A stretch of 38,392 nucleotides of DNA, taken from a bacterium. GTDB taxonomy: Bacteria > SZUA-79 > Acidulodesulfobacterales > Acidulodesulfobacteraceae. The DNA lies in assembly GCA_021798875.1 (NCBI GenBank), contig JAJZBN010000017.1:1-38392 (forward strand), given 5' to 3'. This document shows positions 30,753-38,392 of the stretch, piece after piece. Each line of letters begins with the position of its first letter. The stretch's first letter is position 1. Under the pieces are notes generated by a model. The model saw only the letters and a list, made by a program, of their open reading frames with translations. It did not search any database and was not told where the DNA came from. The position numbers and the translations under genes are program-made.

Positions 30753-31925
30753 ATGGATTTTAACAGATTTAGTTTCGGCGTAAATATATACGGTTATATG
30801 CAGTCCGAAAAAGGGCTCGGAACGGCAGTGCGCTCGGATATCTATTCGCTTAAATCGGTAAAAATTCCTTTTGCGTTAAATAATTCAGGCGATGCCGGTT
30901 CAGCAAACGTGAATGCCGAATTTAATTCTTTTTCTAATGAAAATCCCTATTTATTTAATTTAATTCATATTAATCCTAACACGATAATTAAATTGGAAAA
31001 CGATTCCAATATTTATTTTCATGAGTACATAGCAAAATATACAAATTATTTAAACGGGCATTACAATATAGGTTATTGGGTCTGGGAACTGGATACTATC
31101 CCCGAATACTGGGTTGCGTTATCGAAATATGTAGATGAAATATGGACGCCTTCCTACTTTTCCATGCAGGCCATATCTAAATCGTTAAACATACCCGTTG
31201 CAAGAATACCTCATTCTATCGAGATTACCGAAAATTCTTTCAATAAAGTAATAAAAAAAATAGACTTAAAAATCTCCGACGATGTCTTTCTCTTTTTATT
31301 TATATTCGACGCCGGCAGTTTTATCGAACGAAAAAATCCGTTCGCGTTGATAGAGGCTTTTAAAAAGGCATTCAAACCGGATGAGAAAGTAATGTTATTC
31401 ATTAAATCTTCCCGTTCAAACTTTAACAGGGCAAAGTTTTATGAAATGTTAAATGCAATTAAAGGTTATAATATTACCGTTTCAGATTCGGTTTTGATGC
31501 GCGACGAGATTTATTCTCTTATCTATGCCTGCGACTGCTATGTTTCCCTTCACAGGTCTGAAGGTTTCGGCTTGACTATGGCGGAAGCCATGGCTCTCGG
31601 CAAGCCGGTAATAGCTACCGGATATTCCGGAAATATGGACTTTATGAATATGGATAACAGTTATCCCGTCGATTATCATTTAGTTGCATTAGACAGAGAT
31701 TACGGTCCTTACCAAAAAGGTAATTATTGGGCAGAACCGGATATAAACCATGCGGCGGAATTAATGCGGGAGGTGTTTGAAAAGAGAGAAGAATCGACAT
31801 CTGTAGGCGCAAAAGGGAAAGATTATATTAAAAAATATTTCAGTCCGGAGACGGTTGGCAAAATATATAAAGCGAGGCTGAATAATATTATATGGGAATA
31901 TGAAGGTAGTATAAACAAATATTAA
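30753..31925 (+). CDS. GT4-family glycosyltransferase
   Basis: A 390-residue GT-B enzyme. The donor-binding motif is HRSEGFGLTMAEAMALGKPVIATGYSGNMDFM, with the two glutamates of the GT4 E-x7-E signature. The N-terminal acceptor half has FGVNIYGYMQSEKGLGTAVRSD and GHYNIGYWVWELDTIPEYW. I chose the ATG at 30753; a TTG at 30741 would add four residues (MIFK). The first residues align with the paralog at 33414, supporting the ATG. Its best-conserved block is nearly identical in DNA to that paralog. It begins 14 bp after cysC, as part of the same unit. Confidence 0.87.
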   Translation: MDFNRFSFGVNIYGYMQSEKGLGTAVRSDIYSLKSVKIPFALNNSGDAGSANVNAEFNSFSNENPYLFNLIHINPNTIIKLENDSNIYFHEYIAKYTNYLNGHYNIGYWVWELDTIPEYWVALSKYVDEIWTPSYFSMQAISKSLNIPVARIPHSIEITENSFNKVIKKIDLKISDDVFLFLFIFDAGSFIERKNPFALIEAFKKAFKPDEKVMLFIKSSRSNFNRAKFYEMLNAIKGYNITVSDSVLMRDEIYSLIYACDCYVSLHRSEGFGLTMAEAMALGKPVIATGYSGNMDFMNMDNSYPVDYHLVALDRDYGPYQKGNYWAEPDINHAAELMREVFEKREESTSVGAKGKDYIKKYFSPETVGKIYKARLNNIIWEYEGSINKY

Positions 31926-31954
31926 TAGATTAATTAAAAAAGATTAAAATGAAT

Positions 31955-32867
31955 TTAATAAAAATTATTACAAATAATGTCGGAGAATTTTTTGATATTG
32001 TTTCTTATATATAAAGGAAAACTGTCATCTATTGGAACACAATATGAATAAAAAAGATTTTCAGGAGTTGATGTATGTAAATGAATAGAACGAGAATCTA
32101 AATTTGCTGTGCGTATATGAGAAAAATGCCAACCACCGTTTTCAATAAAATTAATATAATCTGAATAATCGGGAAGAGCATTATAAGGCATATGCGTAAG
32201 AATTCTAAGGGCTTGAGGAAGTGTAACATTTTTATAATGTGTCATAACCGAACACGATGCATAGAAAGATAAAGAACTACCTGACAAGTTGATATTAACT
32301 CTTTTTTCAAAATTAATATAATCAGAATAAAACTTATGCTTGAAAATTTTTATTCCAGGTTTATCTTTATATAAAAATATTTTATCTGCTTTAGGAATTT
32401 CGTCTAAATCCGATATTATTACGATATCATCAGGCTCACAGTTTAAGCCTGAAAGTATCATGTTTCTTTGGTAATGTTCCCTTTTCCACGAAAGTCTTAT
32501 CGAATTGTCTTGAGCGACAATTTGAGAAATAAACCCGGTAGAAAATCTGCTTAATGCTTTTTTGGTAGCTATTTCTGTTTTCTTTTGTTCAATTGAAATA
32601 CTATCATTATTTAATAAAAAAAAATCTAAAGGATTTAATTGATCTAAAATTTCATCCGGCGGGAAATTAACAACAATATAAATGATTTTATTATGGAATT
32701 TTTTAAATCTTTGCTTGTTTTCTTTGTAGTAAAGGGGGTTTTTCTTTGCCTTGATGGTTCTTTGTAGCTTCTACAATTACGAATTTATCGATTATTTGAT
32801 ATAATTCGTTTAGTCGAATTTCCAAAATATCAAGTTCGTTAGCAAGGATAAAACAATCGTAAATCAT
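31955..32867 (-). pseudogene. GT17-family glycosyltransferase, broken by a frameshift
   Basis: Read on the minus strand from ATG 32867: MIYDCFILANELDILEIRLN, then FVIVEATKNHQGKEKP, which is the start of GT17 (beta-1,4-N-acetylglucosaminyltransferase-like) proteins. At the run of five C bases (32738-32734) the frame shifts by one. With four C the reading would continue LYYKENKQRFKKFHNKII and join, without a break, the remaining frame through SDLDEIPKADK, the DxD-containing site, to the stop at 31955. The span is 913 nt, one more than a multiple of three (303 codons plus stop). Without the correction only the 168-residue C-terminal frame from 32461 is open. It is the only minus-strand gene in the island. 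It may be a real pseudogene, a phase-variable C-tract or a homopolymer error. Confidence 0.8.
32734..32738 (-). other. Frameshift site in a C5 tract (GT17 gene)
   Basis: Five consecutive C on the coding strand (G on plus), preceded by five A. One C less restores a single conserved GT17 frame. The tract is short for slipped-strand phase variation, but homopolymer slippage or sequencing error is possible. Confidence 0.7.
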
Positions 32868-33043
32868 GAATATTATATATAAATATTATATATATTTTAA
32901 ATATTTAAGTTACTATTTTATAAACTTTAAAGTTAAAGCTATCTATAAAAATAATTATAATCTTTATAAATACATTATAAATTTTTAGCGATATAATATC
33001 AACAATTAAGTATGATATTATTTTTTTATTTGTTGTTTTATCG

Positions 33044-33417
33044 ATGATTTTAATTTATAATTTTAATAATACGCGTTTTAGGGAAATTAACGCCGGTTGC
33101 AATATAAACGTTACTTTCGCCATAAAATGGCTTTTCGATAACGAGGAGTCGGACATAATAATGTAGGCCACGGCCATATCGAAGGAACCTACTCCCAAAA
33201 CGAGCAATATTTCATTGAAGAAAGGCGTGATATATCCGAAATAATTCATCCTAAATTTATTTTTCCGAAAGACGATTATAATATAGATATAAATTCTTTA
33301 ACGGCGGAGTTAGAAAACAGCAGAATAACGATTAAACAGTTGCAGGATGCATTAGACAAATTACTGGAAGCCTATGCCTTAAAACAAGTAAAAGAAGGAA
33401 AAGACGGAACAATATGA
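33044..33417 (+). pseudogene. Decayed gene fragment upstream of the GT4-GT2 gene
   Basis: Two adjacent frames form one protein-like reading. The first runs from ATG 33044 through REINAGCNINVTFAIKW to LFDNEESDIIM and stops at TAG 33164-33166. The second continues as VGHGHIEGTYSQNEQYF, then an acidic-helical tail, and ends at TGA 33415-33417, overlapping the next gene's ATG by the string ATGA. Loss of one base near 33163 explains the break. The N-terminal part is missing or lies in the AT-rich sequence before it. The ATGA overlap shows the gene was once coupled to the 33414 gene. I do not recognise the family; the C-terminal coiled coil is seen in several glycan-processing proteins. Confidence 0.55.
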
Positions 33418-35879
33418 AACATAATTTAAATACGGATAAATTTCCTTTCGGAATAAACGTATCAGGGCTTATTCAGTCGGAAAAAGGGCTCGGGTCGGCG
33501 GTAAGGTCGGACATAGAAGCGCTTAAAACGGCTCGTATCCCTTATGTTTTAAACAATATTACCGATTTAGGTTCCGTTAATACCGATAAAACTTACGATT
33601 CAAAAGATTTTTCCCAAGGCAATCCTTATCTTTTTAATTTGATACACGTAAATCCCGACGTATTCGTAAATTTTGCCAATGAAGCTAATATGCCTTATTT
33701 CGACGGGCATTACAATATAGGCTACTGGGTCTGGGAACTTGACGAATTTCCGGAAGAATGGGCACGGCTGGCTTATTATCTTGACGAGATTTGGACGCCA
33801 TCCGATTTTTCTTTTCAGGCTATTTCCAAAGCTGTTTTAAAAACCGTCAAAATTCCGGTAACGAAAATTCCGCACTGTATTTCTTTATCGCCTTCGCCCG
33901 AAAATATTCCGATAGGAAAAGATGTTGTAAGGCGCGCTTTAAATATACCGCCGGATGTTTTTACTTTTCTTTTTATTTTCGATTTTCAGAGCGAAATAGA
34001 AAGAAAAAATCCTTTTGCCGTAGTTGAAGCTTTCAAGAAAGCCTTTACGCCCGCGGATAAAGCAATGCTGTTCCTAAAAACATCCCATTCCGAATTTAAT
34101 AAAAAAGAATTTTACCGGCTGTTAAACTCGGTAAAGGGTTATAACATTACAATAGTAGATTCTGTTTATTCGAAAGAGCAGATTTATTCATTAATGAATG
34201 CCTGCGACTGCTACGTTTCTCTTCACAGGTCGGAAGGTTTCGGCCTGACTATGGCTGAAGCCATGGCTCTCGGCAAGCCGGTAATAGCGACGGGATATTC
34301 CGGCAATATGGATTTTATGAATAAAGATAACAGTTTTCCCGTCGGTTACAGGCTCGTCAAAGTGGACGGCGATTACGGAGCGTATAAAAAGGGCAACGTG
34401 TGGGCGGAGCCGGACATCGGCGAAGCGGCGGATTATATGCGACATGTGTTCGACAACGGGAACGAATCTGAGGCTGTCGGGTCAAGGGGCGGAGGGTTTA
34501 TAAAAAATTATTATTCTTCCGAGGCAATAAGCGAAAAATATAAAGGAAGACTGAATAAGATTATAGCGGAATATGAAGGAGGAGGCAAAAATTATAATTT
34601 TGAAAATATAAATAATAATATATTTACAAATTATAATCCAAAAGTTAGCGTATGTATACCAGTTTACAATAGAAAGCAGTATGTAGAGCAATGCATTCAG
34701 AGTGTATTATCCCAAGATTATAATAATCTGGAAATAATTATTGTAGATGACTGCTCAAATGACGGTGCTGTAGATTTAATAAAAAAATATTTAATAGATA
34801 CTCGAATAAGATTCTATCAAAATGAAAAAAATTTAGGTATGACTGCTAATATAAAAAAAACATTAAATTATGCAACCGGTGAATGGGTAGCTTTTTTAAG
34901 TAATGATGATTATTGGCTAGATCATACTTTTATTTCTCAAGTAATAAATCGTGTAAAATATTCTAATGATGTAACCGGAATTTGCGGCGGTGTTTGTATA
35001 GTTTATGAGAAAGAACAAAATAAGATTGTAAACTATGCAGACAATGCCGATTTTAAAATAAATGGGAGAGAACTATTTTTAAAGGGATTAAATGCAATTG
35101 GACCCTATATAACAAATTTTAACGCTTTAATAGCAAAAACTTCACTTGCAAAAAGTTATTACAATCAGATTAATGATGCAGTTATAACTGGCGGCGATGA
35201 TTATTATTTTTGGCGTTTATGCTTAGAAGGAAATATTTATTTTTTAAGAAAACCTTTTTTGTGTTACAGATATCATGGCGATAATATTTCTATAACTCGT
35301 TCACCGGAAGATTTTATTTCAAGATTAATTTATACTGCTGCAATACCTATTTTGGCGTATAATGCAGCTATTAAAAAAAATGAAATACCGACCATAGTTT
35401 TAGATAAATGGTTGTTAAAAAATATAATATTATATATTGAGAATTATTTAACCATAGACAATTGTGAGAATGTCAAAAATGCTTACGAAAACGTTCTAAG
35501 AGCTATGGATTTATCAATAGAAAATTTTTCTTTTAAAGCATTATTTTCAAGATTAAATGATATAAAAAATTTAGAAAACAAAATATATTTTCATTCTGAA
35601 TCAATAACATTTAAAGATTTTGGGAAAATGGATATGAAAAGTGAATTAGAAATAAAAGAATATTTTAAAAATTACAAAATCAATTTAGCAGAATATGAAC
35701 AATATTTTAATAAGGACGAAAAAATAAAAAAAAATATAATTGAAAATTTTAAACATGATTTAGAATTAGTAGGAGGCTTAAAATATAATATGAATACAGT
35801 GAAGTGTTTTAAAAATTTAGGTATAGATGATAAAAATATAAGAAATTTTTTGGATATATATGTTTATTCAAAGATTTAA
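33414..35879 (+). CDS. Two-domain GT4-GT2 glycosyltransferase
   Basis: An 821-residue fusion. Residues 1-390 are a GT4 enzyme paralogous to the 30753 gene, with FGINVSGLIQSEKGLGSAVRSD, GHYNIGYWVWELDEFPEEW and the E-x7-E motif in HRSEGFGLTMAEAMALGKPV. Residues about 403-640 are a GT2 (GT-A) domain: PKVSVCIPVYNRKQYVEQCIQS, IIIVDDCSNDGAVDL and the metal-site region FLSNDDYWLD. The last 180 residues are helical and unassigned. The DNA changes character at the junction (about 34590): the first part has the moderate GC of the island, the second is strongly AT-rich. The start is supported by GAAGG upstream and by alignment with the paralog. Two enzymes in one chain may add successive sugars. Confidence 0.86.
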   Translation: MKHNLNTDKFPFGINVSGLIQSEKGLGSAVRSDIEALKTARIPYVLNNITDLGSVNTDKTYDSKDFSQGNPYLFNLIHVNPDVFVNFANEANMPYFDGHYNIGYWVWELDEFPEEWARLAYYLDEIWTPSDFSFQAISKAVLKTVKIPVTKIPHCISLSPSPENIPIGKDVVRRALNIPPDVFTFLFIFDFQSEIERKNPFAVVEAFKKAFTPADKAMLFLKTSHSEFNKKEFYRLLNSVKGYNITIVDSVYSKEQIYSLMNACDCYVSLHRSEGFGLTMAEAMALGKPVIATGYSGNMDFMNKDNSFPVGYRLVKVDGDYGAYKKGNVWAEPDIGEAADYMRHVFDNGNESEAVGSRGGGFIKNYYSSEAISEKYKGRLNKIIAEYEGGGKNYNFENINNNIFTNYNPKVSVCIPVYNRKQYVEQCIQSVLSQDYNNLEIIIVDDCSNDGAVDLIKKYLIDTRIRFYQNEKNLGMTANIKKTLNYATGEWVAFLSNDDYWLDHTFISQVINRVKYSNDVTGICGGVCIVYEKEQNKIVNYADNADFKINGRELFLKGLNAIGPYITNFNALIAKTSLAKSYYNQINDAVITGGDDYYFWRLCLEGNIYFLRKPFLCYRYHGDNISITRSPEDFISRLIYTAAIPILAYNAAIKKNEIPTIVLDKWLLKNIILYIENYLTIDNCENVKNAYENVLRAMDLSIENFSFKALFSRLNDIKNLENKIYFHSESITFKDFGKMDMKSELEIKEYFKNYKINLAEYEQYFNKDEKIKKNIIENFKHDLELVGGLKYNMNTVKCFKNLGIDDKNIRNFLDIYVYSKI

Positions 35880-36486
35880 AGTATGCTCTTGTAATTTCAA
35901 GTCTGTTAATTTTAATTCATATGCTCTTTAGGTTGAATTGAAATGATTAATGGTAATATATCTAAAGACTTAATAACGATAAAAATCTCCGAAGATATTT
36001 TTTTATCAGGGTGTATAATAAATGAAACCAAGGATTTATGATAAAGTTTATATTGGATTATTATCTAACTGGAATATTAATATTTTATTGAAACCAAAAA
36101 ATGTAAACAATATGATATAATTGAGATGGTAGGTTAGGAAAATACTTTAGACCGCAGTTATTATTTTGTAACCTTCGAATATTTTATTAATTGATGAATA
36201 TAATATTGTAGTAATTGTGGTTGATATTAAAAAAACATATAATAATAAAAAAATTTTAATAAATTAAAGCATAAAATTAAAAGTATTGTTTTTTATTTGC
36301 TTAACACTTATATTATACAATAACTTGAGGGTAGTTTGAAAGTTTCTATCGGTGATTTAAGAATATATAATGGCATAAATAAAATTATGAATAGTTTATT
36401 CAGCAGCCAAATTATTGAAAGTTTGACATTTTATTATTTTTTGATAGCATAAATTTATAAAATTTTATTTATATTAAGGAATTACA
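35880..36486. other. AT-rich gap without a convincing gene
   Basis: 607 bp between the GT4-GT2 gene and the methyltransferase. The only short frame with protein-like content is 35943-36041 (32 codons), which includes ITIKISEDIFL, weakly like the KIDLKISDDVFLF region of the GT4 paralog at 30753; it may be a scrap of a third GT4 copy. I see no RNA, repeat array or clear promoter. Confidence 0.5.
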
Positions 36487-37449
36487 ATGAGCTTAGCAAA
36501 TTATAATCAAAATAATCTTTATTCAAAAATAAATTCAAAATATGAGTTAAAATTAAATGATATTGATGTAAATAATAAAAATTCATCAATTTCAATTATT
36601 GTTGACTTAATAGCTGAAAACTCAATAGTGCTTGATGTAGGATGTTCTATCGGATATTTAGGAAAATGGTTAAAAATAAATAAAAACTGCAAAGTATATG
36701 GAATAGACATTAATCAAGATGCATTGAATTATGCAAAACAAGAATCAGGTTATAATGATGTATTTTTGATTGATCTAGATGAATTGAAAGGCGAGGGCAT
36801 AAAAAGACTTAAACAAATAGATGTAGTTTTTGATTATATCGTTATGGCAGATGTTATAGAACATTTAAAAAATCCAGCTACTATATTAATGCTATTATCA
36901 GAAAAACTTAAATTTTATTCAAATTTTATAATAAGTATTCCGAATATTGCCAATGCCGATATTATTTTGAATCTTATTGAAGGCAAATTTAATTATGGAG
37001 ATTTTGGCTTATTAGATAGAACTCATTTAAGATTTTTTACTAAAAAATCTTTTATAGAATTTATAGAATCTATAAATCAAAGTGAATCATTAGATGATTG
37101 CAAATTTCAGATAGATTTTATTGCAAACACTATCTATATATCAGATTTTATTAAAAATGTAATTTCAGAAAAACCAATATTATATAATTTGCTAAAATCA
37201 GCTAATCCAGAGATAGATGTTTTACAAAACATATTTGCATTAACAAAAGTTAAGAAAAATGATAAAGTTTTAAACTTAAAAGAAAAATTTAATATAAAAC
37301 CACTTGACAAAATTTTTAATGTAATTAATGAGTTAATTAACATATCGCAGGATTGTGAAAAAGAACTATATAATAGTAAATTTTTAATCAAGGAATATGA
37401 ATCAAAAATTCAACTATTAAAAAATATCATCGAACATAATTTAAAATAA
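36487..37449 (+). CDS. Class I SAM-dependent methyltransferase
   Basis: A 320-residue protein. The SAM-binding motif I is VLDVGCSIGYLGKWL (about 40-54), motif II is VYGIDINQDALNYAK (about 69-83), and DYIVMADVIEHLKNP (about 119-133) is the post-I region typical of UbiG/Methyltransf_23-type enzymes. ISIPNIANADIILNLIEGKFNYGDFGLLDRTHLRFFTKKSF follows the pattern of glycan-linked methyltransferases. The C-terminal 60 residues form a coiled coil. Codon use is extremely AT-rich, matching the GT2 half of the previous gene. AAGGA 9 nt upstream is the ribosome site. Its acceptor is likely a sugar or lipid-linked intermediate. Confidence 0.85.
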   Translation: MSLANYNQNNLYSKINSKYELKLNDIDVNNKNSSISIIVDLIAENSIVLDVGCSIGYLGKWLKINKNCKVYGIDINQDALNYAKQESGYNDVFLIDLDELKGEGIKRLKQIDVVFDYIVMADVIEHLKNPATILMLLSEKLKFYSNFIISIPNIANADIILNLIEGKFNYGDFGLLDRTHLRFFTKKSFIEFIESINQSESLDDCKFQIDFIANTIYISDFIKNVISEKPILYNLLKSANPEIDVLQNIFALTKVKKNDKVLNLKEKFNIKPLDKIFNVINELINISQDCEKELYNSKFLIKEYESKIQLLKNIIEHNLK

Positions 37450-37585
37450 AAATGGTAATTTTTCAATAAATATATTAAAAATTAGTGTCAGCCTTGGTTA
37501 CAGTGCTATGGAAGCAAGATAAAAAATTATCAGGTTCGCCAGGTCAGGGATATAATTTTAAAATATAATTTGGGAGGCAGTTTTG

Positions 37586-37798
37586 ATGCATAAATACGAA
37601 ATTATTATTTACTGGGATAAAAGGGACAATATTTACATTGCCGATGTTCCGGAATTGCCTGGCTGTTCCGCTCACGGCAAAACATACAACGAAGCATTAG
37701 ACAACGTTAATGAAGCTATAGAATTATGGATGAATACCGCTAAGGAATTTGGCGACCCAATACCAGAACCAAAGGGATCTCGCCTTATGTACGCTTAA
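37586..37798 (+). CDS. HicB-family antitoxin-like protein, solitary
   Basis: A 70-residue protein with the HicB fold signature: YEIIIYWDKRDNIYIADVPELPGCSAHGKTYNEALDNVNEAIELWM. In toxin-antitoxin pairs HicB is encoded with the small RNase HicA. No HicA-like frame is seen on either side, and the protein lacks the C-terminal DNA-binding extension of full HicB, so it may be an orphan of UPF0150 type. GGGAGG 9-14 nt before the ATG supports the start at 37586; a TTG at 37583 is less likely. Confidence 0.82.
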   Translation: MHKYEIIIYWDKRDNIYIADVPELPGCSAHGKTYNEALDNVNEAIELWMNTAKEFGDPIPEPKGSRLMYA

Positions 37799-37888
37799 TA
37801 TATAAATTGGAAATACGGAATAGGAAATAAATTTTTTCAAGCATAACAAAATGAAAATATTGCGATTTATATATAAAAAGCAAAGAAT

Positions 37889-38059
37889 ATGAGCCCGACG
37901 ATTTTGAGAATAAACGGTTACAGGTTCTTTTTCTTTTCGAGAGAAGAAAGCCGAATGCATATACATGTTATGAAAGAAATAATGGTGTCAGGTTTATTTA
38001 TTTTCTTACTCCCGCCTGCTTTTGCATCAGATTGCAACGCAAATTTAACAAAAATTTAA
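37889..38059 (+). pseudogene. Truncated DUF4160 gene
   Basis: From ATG 37889 the reading is MSPTILRINGYRFFFFSREE followed by SRMHIHV, a clear DUF4160 N-terminus. It then passes into MVSGLFIFLLPPAFA, encoded by repeat-like DNA from about 37983, and stops at 38057-38059 after 56 codons. Intact members have about 80-90 residues, so the rest is lost. DUF4160 genes are often near HicB/HicA-like or DUF2442 genes, as here. Confidence 0.7.
37983..38030. repeat. Repeat-derived sequence that truncates the DUF4160 gene
   Basis: GGTGTCAG at 37984-37991 matches the start of the palindrome core of copy 2 (17242-17249), and CCTGCTTTTGCA (about 38016-38027) matches the 6569-6580 hairpin of the other repeat family. 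Neither is a full palindrome here, so this looks like a composite of partial copies. Confidence 0.4.
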
Positions 38060-38099
38060 CACATTTGCAACAAAATCGACATAATCATAATATTGCAAC
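38032..38099. repeat. Three TTGCAAC words before the partial gene
   Basis: TTGCAAC occurs at 38032-38038, 38065-38071 and 38093-38099 (spacings 33 and 28). The remainder of 38060-38370 is AT-rich with a short direct repeat, AAATCTTATAA, near 38254-38276, and no gene. The words may be regulator sites for the gene starting at 38371 or chance. Confidence 0.3.
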
Positions 38100-38370
38100 A
38101 TAAAATTATATAATATTTTTTAAGCGATACTTTTTAAATTTTTTTAAATTGAGCAATATATTGTTAACTTATATCGTGAATTGAAATTTAAATCATTTAC
38201 TTTGATATCATTTAAATATTATGTTAGTTTTATAAATATTTTACATCTTTTATAAATCTTATAATAAATCTTATAAATTGAAAAAAAATATTTCAGTGTT
38301 AAAATTTAAGTTGAGTAAGTATTACAGTATTAGAGTATAGAATTATCAGGTTATTTAAGTTTTATTAACT

Positions 38371-38392
38371 ATGACAAATGAAGAATTAATAT
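38371..38392 (+). CDS. Start of a gene cut by the window edge
   Basis: ATG at 38371 opens a frame read MTNEELI to the last base. The seven visible residues do not allow identification. No strong ribosome site is seen, so the start itself is tentative. Confidence 0.4.

Noticed and set aside
37450-37585. A HicA toxin gene upstream of the HicB-like gene
   Set aside because: No frame in the 136-bp gap or just downstream resembles HicA; the HicB-like protein appears solitary.
38032-38276. TTGCAAC words and AT-rich tract as a replication origin
   Set aside because: Only three short words with unequal spacing, no DnaA boxes seen and no replication gene identified; chance is a sufficient explanation.

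Overview
The window is one contig end of a low-GC, Gram-negative, flagellated bacterium with type IV pilus genes. The PilMNOPQ set with its own secretin, the ADP-heptose-type GT9 enzymes, FolE2 and a complete sulfur-oxidation-type heterodisulfide-reductase-like (sHdr) operon together suggest a sulfur-metabolising deltaproteobacterium-like lineage, for example the acidophilic Candidatus Acidulodesulfobacterales. That placement is inference from gene content only, because no rRNA is present.

Layout. 1-76: tRNA-Ala(GGC) on the minus strand. 316-4256: a tandem-Usp stress protein, an MFS transporter (minus) and a ferritin-like/FNT channel fusion; the last two are divergent, lack Shine-Dalgarno sites and look leaderless. 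4457-10194: sHdr operon in the order hdrC1-hdrB1-hdrA-hyp-hdrC2-hdrB2, behind a duplicated promoter. 10203-11759: a GT39-like membrane glycosyltransferase (minus). 11992-16267: pilMNOPQ. 16312-19559: folE2, aroC, a small membrane-anchored protein and aroK. 19810-23271: flagellin, flaG, fliD, fliS, with a sigma-28-like promoter before the flagellin gene. 23284-37449: a surface-glycan island, probably for flagellin glycosylation, with two GT9 enzymes, a CgeB-like GT, a protein of unknown function, a sulfotransferase with its PAPS-supplying CysC, GT4 enzymes, a frameshifted GT17 gene and a methyltransferase. From about 34.6 kb the island becomes much more AT-rich. 37586-38392: a solitary HicB-like protein, a truncated DUF4160 gene and the first codons of another gene.

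The most unusual signal is a family of near-perfect 37-41 bp palindromes. One copy lies in frame inside folE2 and one in frame inside aroC, each adding the same peptide core KGSELNSDPF to a conserved enzyme. A third copy lies between these two genes and carries a compensated base-pair change, and a sequence variant lies between flagellin and flaG. This resembles the protein-coding palindromic elements (RPEs) of Rickettsia. No transposase that could move them is present here. A second hairpin repeat family sits in the sHdr intergenic gaps.

How the parts work together. The sHdr proteins form a cytoplasmic electron-transferring sulfur-oxidising complex. The flagellin, cap and chaperone genes run directly into the glycosylation genes. 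CysC next to a sulfotransferase suggests that the surface or flagellar glycan is sulfated.
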